7,399 bases of DNA from Faecousia sp. (GCA_029258495.1 JARHYV010000159.1:1-7399), one strand, 5' to 3'; shown: positions 1-6,540, numbered from the stretch's first letter. Notes: generated from the sequence alone by a model not told the origin. Numbers and translations are program-made.

Positions 1-2
1 GC

Positions 3-851
3 TTTTTCATGGACGGCGGCAAGGAAAGCCGTGCACGTTCCGTTGAGGCACTCCAAACGAATATCGCCGGAGCAAACGCAACCATCCGTCAGCAGGAGCC
101 AGATCTGATCCTGCTGCAGGAAGTGGATACAGACGGCACCAGAAGTCTTCATATCAACGAACGAGAGCTGTTTCAGGATGCATTGACCGGTTATCACTCT
201 GTCTTCGCACAGAACTACGACAGCCCCTATCTGCTCTGGCCTCTCACCAGTCCGCACGGCGCAAACCAATCGGGTATCATGACCTTTTCACGCTTTCCCA
301 TCACCTCCGCACTTCGGCGGAGCCTGCCCATCGAGAATGGGCCTATGAAAATGGTGGATCTGGATCGCTGCTACAGCGTTTCCCGTATCCCGGTTGCAAA
401 CGGTAAGGAGCTTGTTCTTTATAATGTCCATCTGTCTGCCTATACCTCTGATGGCATCATTGCAGAAGAACAGCTCAAAATTCTGTTCGACGATATGTGT
501 GCCGAGCAGGAAAATGGAAATTACACCATTGCCGGCGGCGATTTCAACAAGGATCTGCTTGGAAACTCCGGAGAAGTATTTGGTGTTCCGGGCGATGATG
601 CCACATGGGCACAGCCGATCCCACCCGAATTGATCCCCGAAAATCTAAATATGATCGCTCCCTATGATGCCGAAAAGGGCATTGCATCCTGCCGAAATGC
701 CGACCGCCCCTATGGCCCGGACAATTTCCGCGTCACAGTTGACGGATTTGTCATCTCCAAAAATGTAGAGCATGTATCCAGCCATGTTGTTGACACCGCA
801 TACCAGTGGAGCGACCATAATCCGGTCTGTCTGGACTTCATCCTAAAATAA
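3..851 (+). CDS. Endonuclease/exonuclease/phosphatase (DNase I-fold) hydrolase, 5'-truncated
   Basis: This is the C-terminal ~282 residues of a metal-dependent phosphoesterase of the DNase I/exonuclease III/inositol-phosphatase fold. The frame stays open to the window edge, with two Phe codons before the first ATG at 9. The bases before that ATG are pyrimidine-rich with no ribosome site, so it is probably internal and the real start lies upstream. Numbering from that Met, the family's active-site signatures are present in order: LLQEVD (metal ligand E38), NVHL (139-142, H141), GGDFN (176-180, D178/N180), VDGF (D245) and the C-terminal SDHNPV (D269, H270). All catalytic positions expected after the N-terminal Asn motif are intact, so the enzyme should be active. 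The substrate cannot be told from sequence: the fold covers nucleases, sphingomyelinases and inositol-polyphosphate phosphatases. The gene ends in a strong terminator and converges on the GT4 gene, so it is not in an operon with the lipid genes. Confidence 0.88.
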   Translation, partial: FFMDGGKESRARSVEALQTNIAGANATIRQQEPDLILLQEVDTDGTRSLHINERELFQDALTGYHSVFAQNYDSPYLLWPLTSPHGANQSGIMTFSRFPITSALRRSLPIENGPMKMVDLDRCYSVSRIPVANGKELVLYNVHLSAYTSDGIIAEEQLKILFDDMCAEQENGNYTIAGGDFNKDLLGNSGEVFGVPGDDATWAQPIPPELIPENLNMIAPYDAEKGIASCRNADRPYGPDNFRVTVDGFVISKNVEHVSSHVVDTAYQWSDHNPVCLDFILK

Positions 852-868
852 AATGAATGTATTTCATG

Positions 869-911
869 AAAGCGGGCATCGATGATCCTCATCGATGCCC
901 GCTTTCTTTTT
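869..911 (+). terminator. Intrinsic terminator of the EEP hydrolase gene
   Basis: A perfect 17-bp inverted repeat (869-885 with 889-905) closes a 3-base loop and is followed by a T-rich tract (CTTTTT). It starts 18 bases after the hydrolase stop codon. It lies between two convergent genes. On the minus strand the stem is followed by only a short T run and then mixed sequence, so it is a clear + strand terminator and at best a weak one for the GT4 gene. Confidence 0.9.
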
Positions 912-932
912 ATCACCAGGTGCAAGAACGCT

Positions 933-2204
933 TCAGTCCCACATTCCCTTAAAGCTGGAAAGTTTCCCAAGCGCCTCCATCAGCTCACCATTCATCTTCA
1001 TCAGGCTCTCTGAGGGGCTGTGCTGTCTGATCGTCCGTCCCGAACGATATCGGTCTATCACAATTTCATACCTGTTGAGCGCTGCCTGTACCGCATTATC
1101 CCAAGAGAAATAGATCTCGTCCGATGCAGTCTTTCCCACAGAGCGGACAATCGAAGGTTCTTGGTACAATCGCCGCAGCAGCTGATGTAAGCTTTGTGCA
1201 TCCTCCGAGATCAAAAAGCCATTCCTTCCATCTATGATCCCCTCAGACGCTGCACTGCCATCGATCAATACTGAGGGCAAAGCATTTGCAGCTGCCTCGC
1301 GTACCACCAGCCCATTGGTGTCAAATGTAGATGGGAAAAGAAACAGATCAGCACGACAGTACCACGCGCGAAGTGCATCCCGCTCATTCACAGAGCCAAC
1401 AAAAATGCATTGATCTCCGATTCCGGCAGCACGGGCATATCGGATGATCTCCTGTCTATCATGCCCGTCCCCTACAAAGACCATTCGAAAATCCTGTTTT
1501 TGTGTATGCAGCATCGCCAGCGCATCCAAGATAATTTTGATCCCCTTGTACCACATCAATCTTCCCACAAAAAGATATACCGGAATATTTGACGGAAGAT
1601 CCCATTTCGCCGTAACCTGCTGCATCGTTTCTTCGTTGACACGCTGCCGCGGGAGATCGACACCGTTCGGCATGACGATCCAGTCCCCCTCGTACCCAAG
1701 ACTGCGCAGATTTTCGCCGGCTCCCCTGCTGACTGCCCAAACCTCGTCGCATGCATTGATATTGGCGACCAATGCCCTTTCACAAGCAGCTTGCAGAACC
1801 TTGTTCTTTGTCACATTCTCAATATCTACATCAAATTTTGTGTGATATGTTAAAACGATCGGCGCATTGATCGTTTGTCGCAATTCTCGAGCAACAAAAG
1901 TGGATATGATCGGGCAATGTGCATGCAGCAAAGAGATCTTTCGATCGGTGGTTTCCTTTGCGATTTTGGGAGAAAACGGCAGACCTACCATGTATTCCTT
2001 TCTCTTTGCAAAATTCACACTCCGATACCGAACAACCGGGAATATAAATTGTTCATCAGCAGCCTGTGGATGATCCGGAGTAATCACGACCGCATCTTTT
2101 CCTGATTTGCAAATATAATTAGCATAGTTCACCACCGTATTTGCAACGCCATCTATTTGCGGTGGGAAAGAATCATTCAGAAGGCATATCGTATTATCAT
2201 TCAC
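933..2204 (-). CDS. Glycosyltransferase family 4 (GT-B), likely glycolipid-type
   Basis: A complete 423-residue GT-B fold glycosyltransferase. The N-terminal acceptor domain carries FPPQIDGVAN (13-22), the glycine-rich start shared with SQD2, PimB and MgtA-type lipid glycosyltransferases, then HAHCP (94-98) and YHTKFD (120-125). The C-terminal nucleotide-sugar domain has MPNGVD (178-183), FVGRL..YKG (212-221), FVGDG (243-247) and FPSTFDTNGLVVREAAA (290-306). In most GT4 enzymes the last motif is E-X7-E; here the first Glu is Asp (D295-X7-E303). The start is GTG: no in-frame ATG fits, and GGAGA at 2211-2215 is six bases upstream. It follows the CmpB-like gene by 38 bases on the same strand, so the two are probably cotranscribed. 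The likely role is transfer of a sugar from a nucleotide donor to a membrane-bound lipid such as diacylglycerol, at the inner face of the membrane. Donor and acceptor are inferred from family and context. Another possibility is a glycan or teichuronic-type transferase. Confidence 0.88.
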   Translation of the reverse strand: MNDNTICLLNDSFPPQIDGVANTVVNYANYICKSGKDAVVITPDHPQAADEQFIFPVVRYRSVNFAKRKEYMVGLPFSPKIAKETTDRKISLLHAHCPIISTFVARELRQTINAPIVLTYHTKFDVDIENVTKNKVLQAACERALVANINACDEVWAVSRGAGENLRSLGYEGDWIVMPNGVDLPRQRVNEETMQQVTAKWDLPSNIPVYLFVGRLMWYKGIKIILDALAMLHTQKQDFRMVFVGDGHDRQEIIRYARAAGIGDQCIFVGSVNERDALRAWYCRADLFLFPSTFDTNGLVVREAAANALPSVLIDGSAASEGIIDGRNGFLISEDAQSLHQLLRRLYQEPSIVRSVGKTASDEIYFSWDNAVQAALNRYEIVIDRYRSGRTIRQHSPSESLMKMNGELMEALGKLSSFKGMWD

Positions 2205-2242
2205 ATCAATTCTCCATAACGTTTGTTAGATCCATTTTTTGA

Positions 2243-2971
2243 TCACTTTCTGTGCTTACGCTGATTTTCGCGAACATCGTACATTTCTTTCAGGTGGTCG
2301 AACAAGGAGTGCTCTGTTTTGAACGGACGGAAAAAATGGTATTTCTGTGCTCTCTGCACTCGGGTATTACGAATATGACACTTGATATTTTCATATGTAA
2401 CGACCACCTTATTTTCTTCAGCAAACTGTTTCAGCTTTACAACGATATGAGCGGAATGCGCAACATCGATCAGGAAAATGCCGAAAAACATTCCGATAAA
2501 AAATGAAAATGCCAAATTTTGTGACAGCCATTGAAGGGCATCCAGAATGTACGGATGGATCAGAAAATCATACACAACACCAAGCACTGCCCAAGCAAGG
2601 GAAAAGATTGGGCAGATGATGCCCTGAATATTGCCCCATAGACGCGAGTAATCCCACAAGCGCACCTTCATGATTTTCAGGCAGGCAATACCGGCGATAT
2701 ATTCGATCAGTGTCATACATACAGCCATCATCACGATGACTGCGGTCTTGTTCCAAAACGGATTTCTGATAATCGAATACTGCTCCAGGGAGGCCAGCAA
2801 ATATAGTATACAAAGTCCAAAACCATACAAGGGTACATAGGGCCCCGTACAGAAACCGGGATTGATCCATTTTTTGCTGGGTTTGCTTAGGTTGCGGTAC
2901 AGCAATTCAAGGATCCAGCCAAAAACCGATCCTATAAAAAACAAATATGCAAGTGTAAGAAATATACTCAT
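2243..2971 (-). CDS. CmpB-like multi-pass membrane protein (PF06541, putative ABC transporter type IV permease)
   Basis: A 242-residue integral membrane protein. The frame is open back to 3088, but ATG at 2971 is chosen because GAGGTGA (2977-2983) lies five bases upstream and the protein then begins directly with the first hydrophobic helix. Hydrophobic segments fall roughly at 3-22, 45-63, 77-100, 115-137 and 150-172, followed by a charged cytoplasmic-looking tail rich in Lys, Arg and His (about 178-242). Recognisable family signatures are GWILEL (18-23), WINPGFCTGPYVPLYGFG (35-52), WDYS (106-109) and GIICPIFSLAW (117-127). The Pfam name says transporter permease, but no ATP-binding subunit is nearby and the biochemical role of this family is not established. 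It is the first gene of a minus-strand pair with the GT4 glycosyltransferase, which suggests a membrane or envelope-lipid role. Confidence 0.85.
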   Translation of the reverse strand: MSIFLTLAYLFFIGSVFGWILELLYRNLSKPSKKWINPGFCTGPYVPLYGFGLCILYLLASLEQYSIIRNPFWNKTAVIVMMAVCMTLIEYIAGIACLKIMKVRLWDYSRLWGNIQGIICPIFSLAWAVLGVVYDFLIHPYILDALQWLSQNLAFSFFIGMFFGIFLIDVAHSAHIVVKLKQFAEENKVVVTYENIKCHIRNTRVQRAQKYHFFRPFKTEHSLFDHLKEMYDVRENQRKHRK

Positions 2972-2976
2972 TAAAA

Positions 2977-2983
2977 TCACCTC
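2977..2983 (-). promoter_or_regulatory. Shine-Dalgarno site fixing the CmpB-like start
   Basis: GAGGTGA on the minus strand sits five bases before ATG 2971. The upstream in-frame ATGs (3088 and others) lack such a site, so this decides the start. Confidence 0.8.
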
Positions 2984-3034
2984 ATGAACCAAAATCGAAT
3001 GCAGCAGCTGCCGCCATATTGTCACTTTTCTTTT

Positions 3035-3063
3035 AGCATACTGCAAAATGTTCATGTATACAA
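3035..3063 (-). promoter_or_regulatory. Possible promoter of the minus-strand CmpB-like/GT4 operon
   Basis: On the minus strand TTGTAT (3058-3063) and TATGCT (3035-3040) are separated by 17 bases, a sigma-A-like arrangement. A second -35-like TTGACT lies just upstream at 3065-3070, but with a 24-base gap to the same -10. The implied start would give a leader of about 55-60 bases before ATG 2971. The match is moderate and no other evidence supports it. Confidence 0.35.
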
Positions 3064-3081
3064 TAGTCAAATCTCTTTTTC

Positions 3082-3182
3082 TGCCCAAATCGGAACAATA
3101 TATACCCTCTTTTTTCTTATGGATCCATAAAATTCGTCTTCACCAAAATATCTTTTGGGCAAATTCACACAGATGCCCAAAT
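3082..3182. repeat. Three TGCCCAAA half-sites, two forming an inverted repeat
   Basis: TGCCCAAAT occurs at 3082-3090 and again at 3174-3182, and the reverse complement TTTGGGCA is at 3154-3161. The last two form an inverted repeat (TTTGGGC, 14-base spacer, GCCCAAA, 3154-3160 with 3175-3181). All three lie between the divergent promoters, where a shared regulator would bind. Whether they are operator sites is inference. Confidence 0.5.
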
Positions 3183-3302
3183 TATAGGCAAGCGCCTGTT
3201 TCTTATCCGTACAATCCTGTGAATAAAGCGCTACAATACAGGTACAGACATTTTTCTGTAAACAACCCCTAAAAGTAAGTTTTTTACCCATTAACTAAGA
3301 AC

Positions 3303-3308
3303 GAGGAG
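3303..3308 (+). promoter_or_regulatory. Shine-Dalgarno site fixing the radical SAM start
   Basis: GAGGAG is followed by an 8-base gap to ATG 3317. An upstream in-frame GTG (3308) overlaps this site and a TTG (3311) is only two bases away, so ATG 3317 is the supported start. Confidence 0.8.
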
Positions 3309-3316
3309 TGTTGAAA

Positions 3317-4648
3317 ATGGATGCATCGACCACATTGAAAAAATTGGGACTGGAGCAGGTGTTCAACTACATCTACAAGGATCCCGAACGAAACCTTTTG
3401 AAACTAATGGATTGGGCTGACAAGTTTTCTAAGGGTGATTTTCTATCTCAGCGTACTGTAATCCGTAAGATTTTTGAAGATCCAAACCATCCATACCATC
3501 CCTATGTGATGAATCTTCTGAAAAATGTGGATCATGGTGTTGTAAAGACACTTACAACAAATTTCTTCATCAATGCAAACCTGGTCGGTTGGCCGAAACA
3601 GGATGAACTCCGTCAAAAGCACGGATGTAATATTCCCTGGGCAATCCTTCTGGATCCCACATCTGCGTGCAATCTGCACTGTACAGGATGCTGGGCTGCA
3701 GAATATGGAAATAAGCTGAACCTATCCTTTGATGAGATCGATGATATCATCCGACAGGGTAAGGAAATGGGTGTGTATATGTACATATACACAGGCGGTG
3801 AGCCTCTGGTACGCAAGCACGATCTGATCCGCTTGTGCGAAAAACATTCCGACTGCATTTTTCTATGTTTCACCAATGCCACATTGATTGACGAGGCATT
3901 CGCTGATGAGATGCTCCGTGTCAAAAACTTCGTGCCTGCCATCTCCTTGGAGGGTTCCGAGGATGCAACGGATGCCCGCCGTGGAAAAGGCACCTACCAA
4001 AGAGTAATCAAAGCAATGGAACTCCTTCGCCGGAAACACCTGCTGTACGGAATATCCTGCTGCTATACCAGTATGAACTATGATTCCATTTCCTCTGAAA
4101 CATTCTATGACAGCCTGATCGAATTGGGCGCGTATTTTATATGGTATTTCCATTATATGCCCGTAGGCAACGATGCCTCTGTCGATCTGCTGCCTACTCC
4201 TCAGCAGCGGACAGAAGTTTATCATCGTATCCGCAAACTCCGCTCGGAAAAACCTCTGTTTGCAATGGACTTTCAGAATGATGCAGAATATGTCGGCGGA
4301 TGCATTGCCGGCGGCAGAAGATACCTGCATATCAACGCAAACGGCGATGTGGATCCATGCGTCTTTATTCATTATTCTGACTCAAATATTCGGGAAAAAA
4401 CCTTGCTCGAATGTTTGACAAGCCCGATGTTTATGGCTTACCACGACGGACAGCCGTTCAATGATAACATGCTGCAGCCCTGCCCCATGCTGGAAAACCC
4501 CGATAAGCTCCGGCAGATGGTTGCTAAGACCGGTGCACATTCCACCGATCTGCAATCCCCCGAAACCGCTGAGCACCTCTGCGGAAAATGTGATCAGTAC
4601 GCAAAATGCTGGCAGCCAGCTGCAGATGCGCTGTGGAATCGAAAGTAA
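3317..4648 (+). CDS. Radical SAM protein with SPASM-like C-terminal cysteines
   Basis: A complete 443-residue radical SAM enzyme. About 105 residues of mostly helical, charged sequence precede the core. The SAM-binding 4Fe-4S site is CNLHCTGC (C118, C122, C125; CX3CX2C), followed by YTGGEP (158-163) for SAM methionine-amine binding. The C-terminal part holds C329-X13-G-X4-C348, which matches the opening of a SPASM domain, then C389, then C422-X2-C425-X5-C431. The usual closing X3-C and final Cys are missing, so it probably binds at least one auxiliary Fe-S cluster with altered ligation. The enzyme needs anaerobic conditions. Most SPASM proteins modify peptides, but there is no precursor peptide, protease or exporter here. 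The neighbours are glycolipid-type glycosyltransferases and a PlsY-like acyltransferase, which suggests a lipid substrate. Its reaction is unknown to me; acyl-chain C-C coupling is one hypothesis. It has its own terminator, so it may be a single-gene unit. Confidence 0.9.
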   Translation: MDASTTLKKLGLEQVFNYIYKDPERNLLKLMDWADKFSKGDFLSQRTVIRKIFEDPNHPYHPYVMNLLKNVDHGVVKTLTTNFFINANLVGWPKQDELRQKHGCNIPWAILLDPTSACNLHCTGCWAAEYGNKLNLSFDEIDDIIRQGKEMGVYMYIYTGGEPLVRKHDLIRLCEKHSDCIFLCFTNATLIDEAFADEMLRVKNFVPAISLEGSEDATDARRGKGTYQRVIKAMELLRRKHLLYGISCCYTSMNYDSISSETFYDSLIELGAYFIWYFHYMPVGNDASVDLLPTPQQRTEVYHRIRKLRSEKPLFAMDFQNDAEYVGGCIAGGRRYLHINANGDVDPCVFIHYSDSNIREKTLLECLTSPMFMAYHDGQPFNDNMLQPCPMLENPDKLRQMVAKTGAHSTDLQSPETAEHLCGKCDQYAKCWQPAADALWNRK

Positions 4649-4660
4649 ATGAAACCTCAT

Positions 4661-4704
4661 GCATAGGCCTGCTGATTTTTTCAGCAGACCTTATGCTTTT
4701 ATTT
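4661..4704 (+). terminator. Intrinsic terminator after the radical SAM gene
   Basis: The left arm GCATAGGCCTGCTGA (4661-4675) pairs with 4681-4696 across a 5-T loop, with one mismatch and one bulged base. It is followed by TTTTATTT. It lies 12 bases after the radical SAM stop codon and separates that gene from the GT28-PlsY pair. Confidence 0.82.
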
Positions 4705-4746
4705 CAGCAAAAACACTAAAAAACAAATTTCGTTTCTTCAAAAATT

Positions 4747-4779
4747 TTGAATGAAATTACGGTATAAATGTTATATAAT
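4747..4779 (+). promoter_or_regulatory. AT-rich candidate promoter region for the GT28-PlsY operon
   Basis: After the terminator the sequence turns strongly AT-rich. It contains a consensus TATAAT (4774-4779) and a TATAAA (4763-4768), with TTGAAT at 4747-4752 as the nearest -35-like hexamer but at poor spacings (21 and 10 bases). TATAAT would place the transcript start inside the ribosome site, so the upstream TATAAA fits better. A promoter is expected here because a terminator precedes it; the exact elements are uncertain. Confidence 0.35.
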
Positions 4780-4784
4780 TAGAG

Positions 4785-4792
4785 AAAGGAGG
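4785..4792 (+). promoter_or_regulatory. Shine-Dalgarno site fixing the GT28 start
   Basis: AAAGGAGG is a near-perfect anti-16S match nine bases before ATG 4802. The in-frame ATG at 4793 directly abuts it and the ATG at 4751 lies upstream of it, so 4802 is the supported start. Confidence 0.8.
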
Positions 4793-4801
4793 ATGCATAA
4801 G

Positions 4802-5911
4802 ATGAATAAAGTACTCATATTAACATGCAGCACCGGCGAAGGACACAACAGTGCCGCTCGCGCTATTGAATCTGCGCTCTTATTAGCAAATATCCCCTGT
4901 GAAATTGCAGATCCTGTTGCATTTCAGAGTGAACGGATGCAGCACGCTGTGTCTTCTATATATAACAACATGATCAAAAAAACACCTTCCGTGTTTGGAG
5001 CGATTTATAAGATCGGTGACTTTTATGCTCACACCAAGCTCCCCTCGCCTGTATACTGGGCTAATGCGCAGTATGCCGAGGCTCTCAGGGCATACATTTC
5101 CGATCACGCTTTCGATGTGGTTGTATGCACACATCTATATGGCATGGAAGTTATGACGGCCATCCGGCAGGATCCGCAGTTCACCATTCCCTGCTATGGT
5201 GTGCTGACCGATTATGTATGCATCCCTTTTCTGGAAGACACCCGTTTGGATGGCTACTTTGTTCCCACAGAAGAAACCAAACAGGAACTAATTGAGAAAG
5301 GGATCAATTCAGACCATATTTTTATATCCGGTATCCCTGTGGATCATGTCTTTTCAGATCCTCTTGATCAGACTCATGCCAGACAGCGACTTTCTATTCC
5401 GGCAGAAGAAAAAATGTATCTGATCATGACGGGCGGAGTTGGATGTGAAAACATGATGGGGCTGTGTGACCATATGCTCCAGTCCCTAAAGGCTGAGGGT
5501 AAAATCTATATTCTCACCGGGAAAAATGACAGTCTGAAACAAAAAATCGATGAACGATACAACAGGAACAAGCAAATCACCACCGTTCCGTTTACCAGAG
5601 ATGTTGCGACCTATATGGCGGCCTCAGATGTCCTCATCTCCAAACCCGGTGGTCTGTCCAGCACGGAAGCCGCCGTTGCAAATGTTCCCATTGTCCATGT
5701 ACATGCAATCCCGGGGTGCGAAACCTACAATGCCCATTTCTTCAGCGAGCACGGACTGTCCATGTATGCCAAATCGGAGTCCGAGGCAGCGAGCTATGCC
5801 AATCAGCTTGTATACGATGCCGAAAAAGCCAGAACAATGCAGAAAATGCAGCGGGAAATGATCCCTAAAAATGCCGCAAATCGCATCGTAAAGGAGATAT
5901 GCCAACAATGA
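4802..5911 (+). CDS. MGDG synthase/UgtP-type glycosyltransferase (GT28), glycolipid synthesis
   Basis: A complete 369-residue GT-B glycosyltransferase of the monogalactosyldiacylglycerol-synthase type, similar in length to Bacillus UgtP. The N-terminal MGDG-synthase domain opens with VLILTCSTGEGHNSAARAI (4-22), the conserved GEGH loop that contacts lipid headgroup or acceptor, and includes VCTH (108-111) and VLTDY (134-138). The C-terminal GT28 domain has MTGGVG (209-214), an ILTGKN segment (237-242), VPFTRDVATYMAASDVLISK (262-281), PGGLSSTEA (282-290) and IPGCETYN (303-310). Family members transfer glucose or galactose from the UDP-sugar to diacylglycerol at the cytoplasmic membrane face; donor and number of sugars cannot be read here. 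The stop codon overlaps the PlsY-like start (ATGA), showing translational coupling. Murein GT MurG is a more distant GT28 relative, but the GEGH N-terminus argues against it. Confidence 0.9.
   Translation: MNKVLILTCSTGEGHNSAARAIESALLLANIPCEIADPVAFQSERMQHAVSSIYNNMIKKTPSVFGAIYKIGDFYAHTKLPSPVYWANAQYAEALRAYISDHAFDVVVCTHLYGMEVMTAIRQDPQFTIPCYGVLTDYVCIPFLEDTRLDGYFVPTEETKQELIEKGINSDHIFISGIPVDHVFSDPLDQTHARQRLSIPAEEKMYLIMTGGVGCENMMGLCDHMLQSLKAEGKIYILTGKNDSLKQKIDERYNRNKQITTVPFTRDVATYMAASDVLISKPGGLSSTEAAVANVPIVHVHAIPGCETYNAHFFSEHGLSMYAKSESEAASYANQLVYDAEKARTMQKMQREMIPKNAANRIVKEICQQ
5891..5896 (+). promoter_or_regulatory. Shine-Dalgarno site inside the GT28 3' end, for the PlsY-like gene
   Basis: AAGGAG lies within the last codons of the GT28 gene. 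It is 11 bases before ATG 5908 and only 2 bases before an in-frame ATG at 5899. The wider spacing is acceptable and the narrow one is not, so 5908 is preferred. Confidence 0.65.
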
Positions 5912-6507
5912 ATCGGAACGAATTGTTTGTGTGGCTGCTCTATGCAGCGATTGGCTTTCTGTCCGGCAGCGTATTGTTTTGTAAGATCATCCCATTATAC
6001 ATTCTAAATACAGATATCTGTAATATCAGCAAAGATCACAACCCTGGAGCTGCCAATGTATTCATCAACTGCGGTGTTTTCTGGGGTCTGATCTGCTTGA
6101 GCCTGGATCTGCTCAAAGGATATATTCCTGTCTATCTTGCGATCAAGCATTTGGATCCAACCAACCCTATGTTTGCTGTCGTCATGTGTGCCCCTGTACT
6201 TGGACATGCTATTGGTGCTTTCGATCATTTTCATGGTGGAAAATGCATTGCTACCGCTTTCGGGACGATGCTTGCCCTGTACCCTGTAAATCAAATCGGG
6301 ATTTTGTTGGTTTTTCTGTATATTCTCTTTTCCACGATCCTGAAGATCCCTCAGCATCGTGTGCGCAGCATGGTATCATTCGGATCCTTTGGCATCGTTT
6401 CTGCAATGATCCTAATCTCCAGAAGTGAATATACCATCGCCTTCGGCTGTATCCTGATTTCGTTCATCGCTTTTATTAAGCATACGCTTTACTTTACCAC
6501 GAACTAA
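5908..6507 (+). CDS. Divergent PlsY-like glycerol-3-phosphate acyltransferase
   Basis: A 199-residue multi-pass membrane protein of the PlsY family (PF02660), which acylates sn-glycerol 3-phosphate with acyl phosphate. Hydrophobic segments are near 8-24, 54-68, 86-105, 113-145 and 160-190. Family motifs are visible but altered: SGSVLF (19-24) for the first GS-rich loop; HNPGAANVF (44-52) where PlsY usually has a GNIGATN-type phosphate loop; LLKGYIPV (68-75); and GH (99-100) with HGGKCIATAFG (109-119), where canonical PlsY has GGKG. The start ATG overlaps the GT28 stop by four bases, and an alternative ATG lies nine bases upstream. The pairing with a diacylglycerol glycosyltransferase and the nearby radical SAM gene fits a dedicated lipid backbone pathway. 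Without the rest of the genome I cannot say whether it is the only PlsY or a specialised second copy. The divergence suggests the latter. Confidence 0.85.
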   Translation: MNRNELFVWLLYAAIGFLSGSVLFCKIIPLYILNTDICNISKDHNPGAANVFINCGVFWGLICLSLDLLKGYIPVYLAIKHLDPTNPMFAVVMCAPVLGHAIGAFDHFHGGKCIATAFGTMLALYPVNQIGILLVFLYILFSTILKIPQHRVRSMVSFGSFGIVSAMILISRSEYTIAFGCILISFIAFIKHTLYFTTN

Positions 6508-6540
6508 AACCATCCCGTTCAAATTTGCGGGATGGTTTTC
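6506..6540 (+). terminator. Intrinsic terminator of the GT28-PlsY operon
   Basis: A perfect 12-bp stem AAAACCATCCCG (6506-6517) pairs with 6528-6539 around a 10-base loop and runs into TTTTCC. The stem starts within the PlsY-like stop codon. The T tract is short but the stem is stable. Confidence 0.75.

Larger units (their letters stand above)
2972..3316. other. Divergent intergenic region with no convincing gene
   Basis: These 345 bases separate the minus-strand CmpB-like operon from the + strand radical SAM gene and must hold promoters for both. ORFs of about 74 codons cross it on each strand but have no ribosome site or recognisable protein character, so they are not called. It contains the candidate minus-strand promoter (3035-3063) and three copies of TGCCCAAA described separately. 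For the radical SAM gene I could not place a confident promoter; TACAAT at 3232-3237 is a possible -10 without a good -35. Confidence 0.6.

Noticed and set aside
1444..1845. 133-codon + strand ORF
   Set aside because: It is a shadow of the GT4 gene, whose motifs are intact on the opposite strand; no family resemblance or start signal was seen.
2972..3088. N-terminal extension of the CmpB-like protein to ATG 3088
   Set aside because: The extra 39 residues are not family-like, they cross the candidate promoter, and the strong ribosome site is at ATG 2971.
3048..3291. Overlapping 74-75-codon ORFs on both strands in the divergent intergenic region
   Set aside because: Both lack Shine-Dalgarno sites and protein-like character, and they overlap each other and the candidate promoter and repeat sites.
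3863..4372. 169-codon minus-strand ORF antisense to the radical SAM gene
   Set aside because: It lies wholly within a well-supported radical SAM gene, has no ribosome site or recognisable domain, and its composition is what an antisense frame of coding DNA gives.
3317..4648. Radical SAM gene as part of a RiPP or quinohemoprotein-type peptide-maturation cluster
   Set aside because: No short precursor gene, protease or peptide exporter was found in the window on either side; neighbours are lipid-type enzymes.
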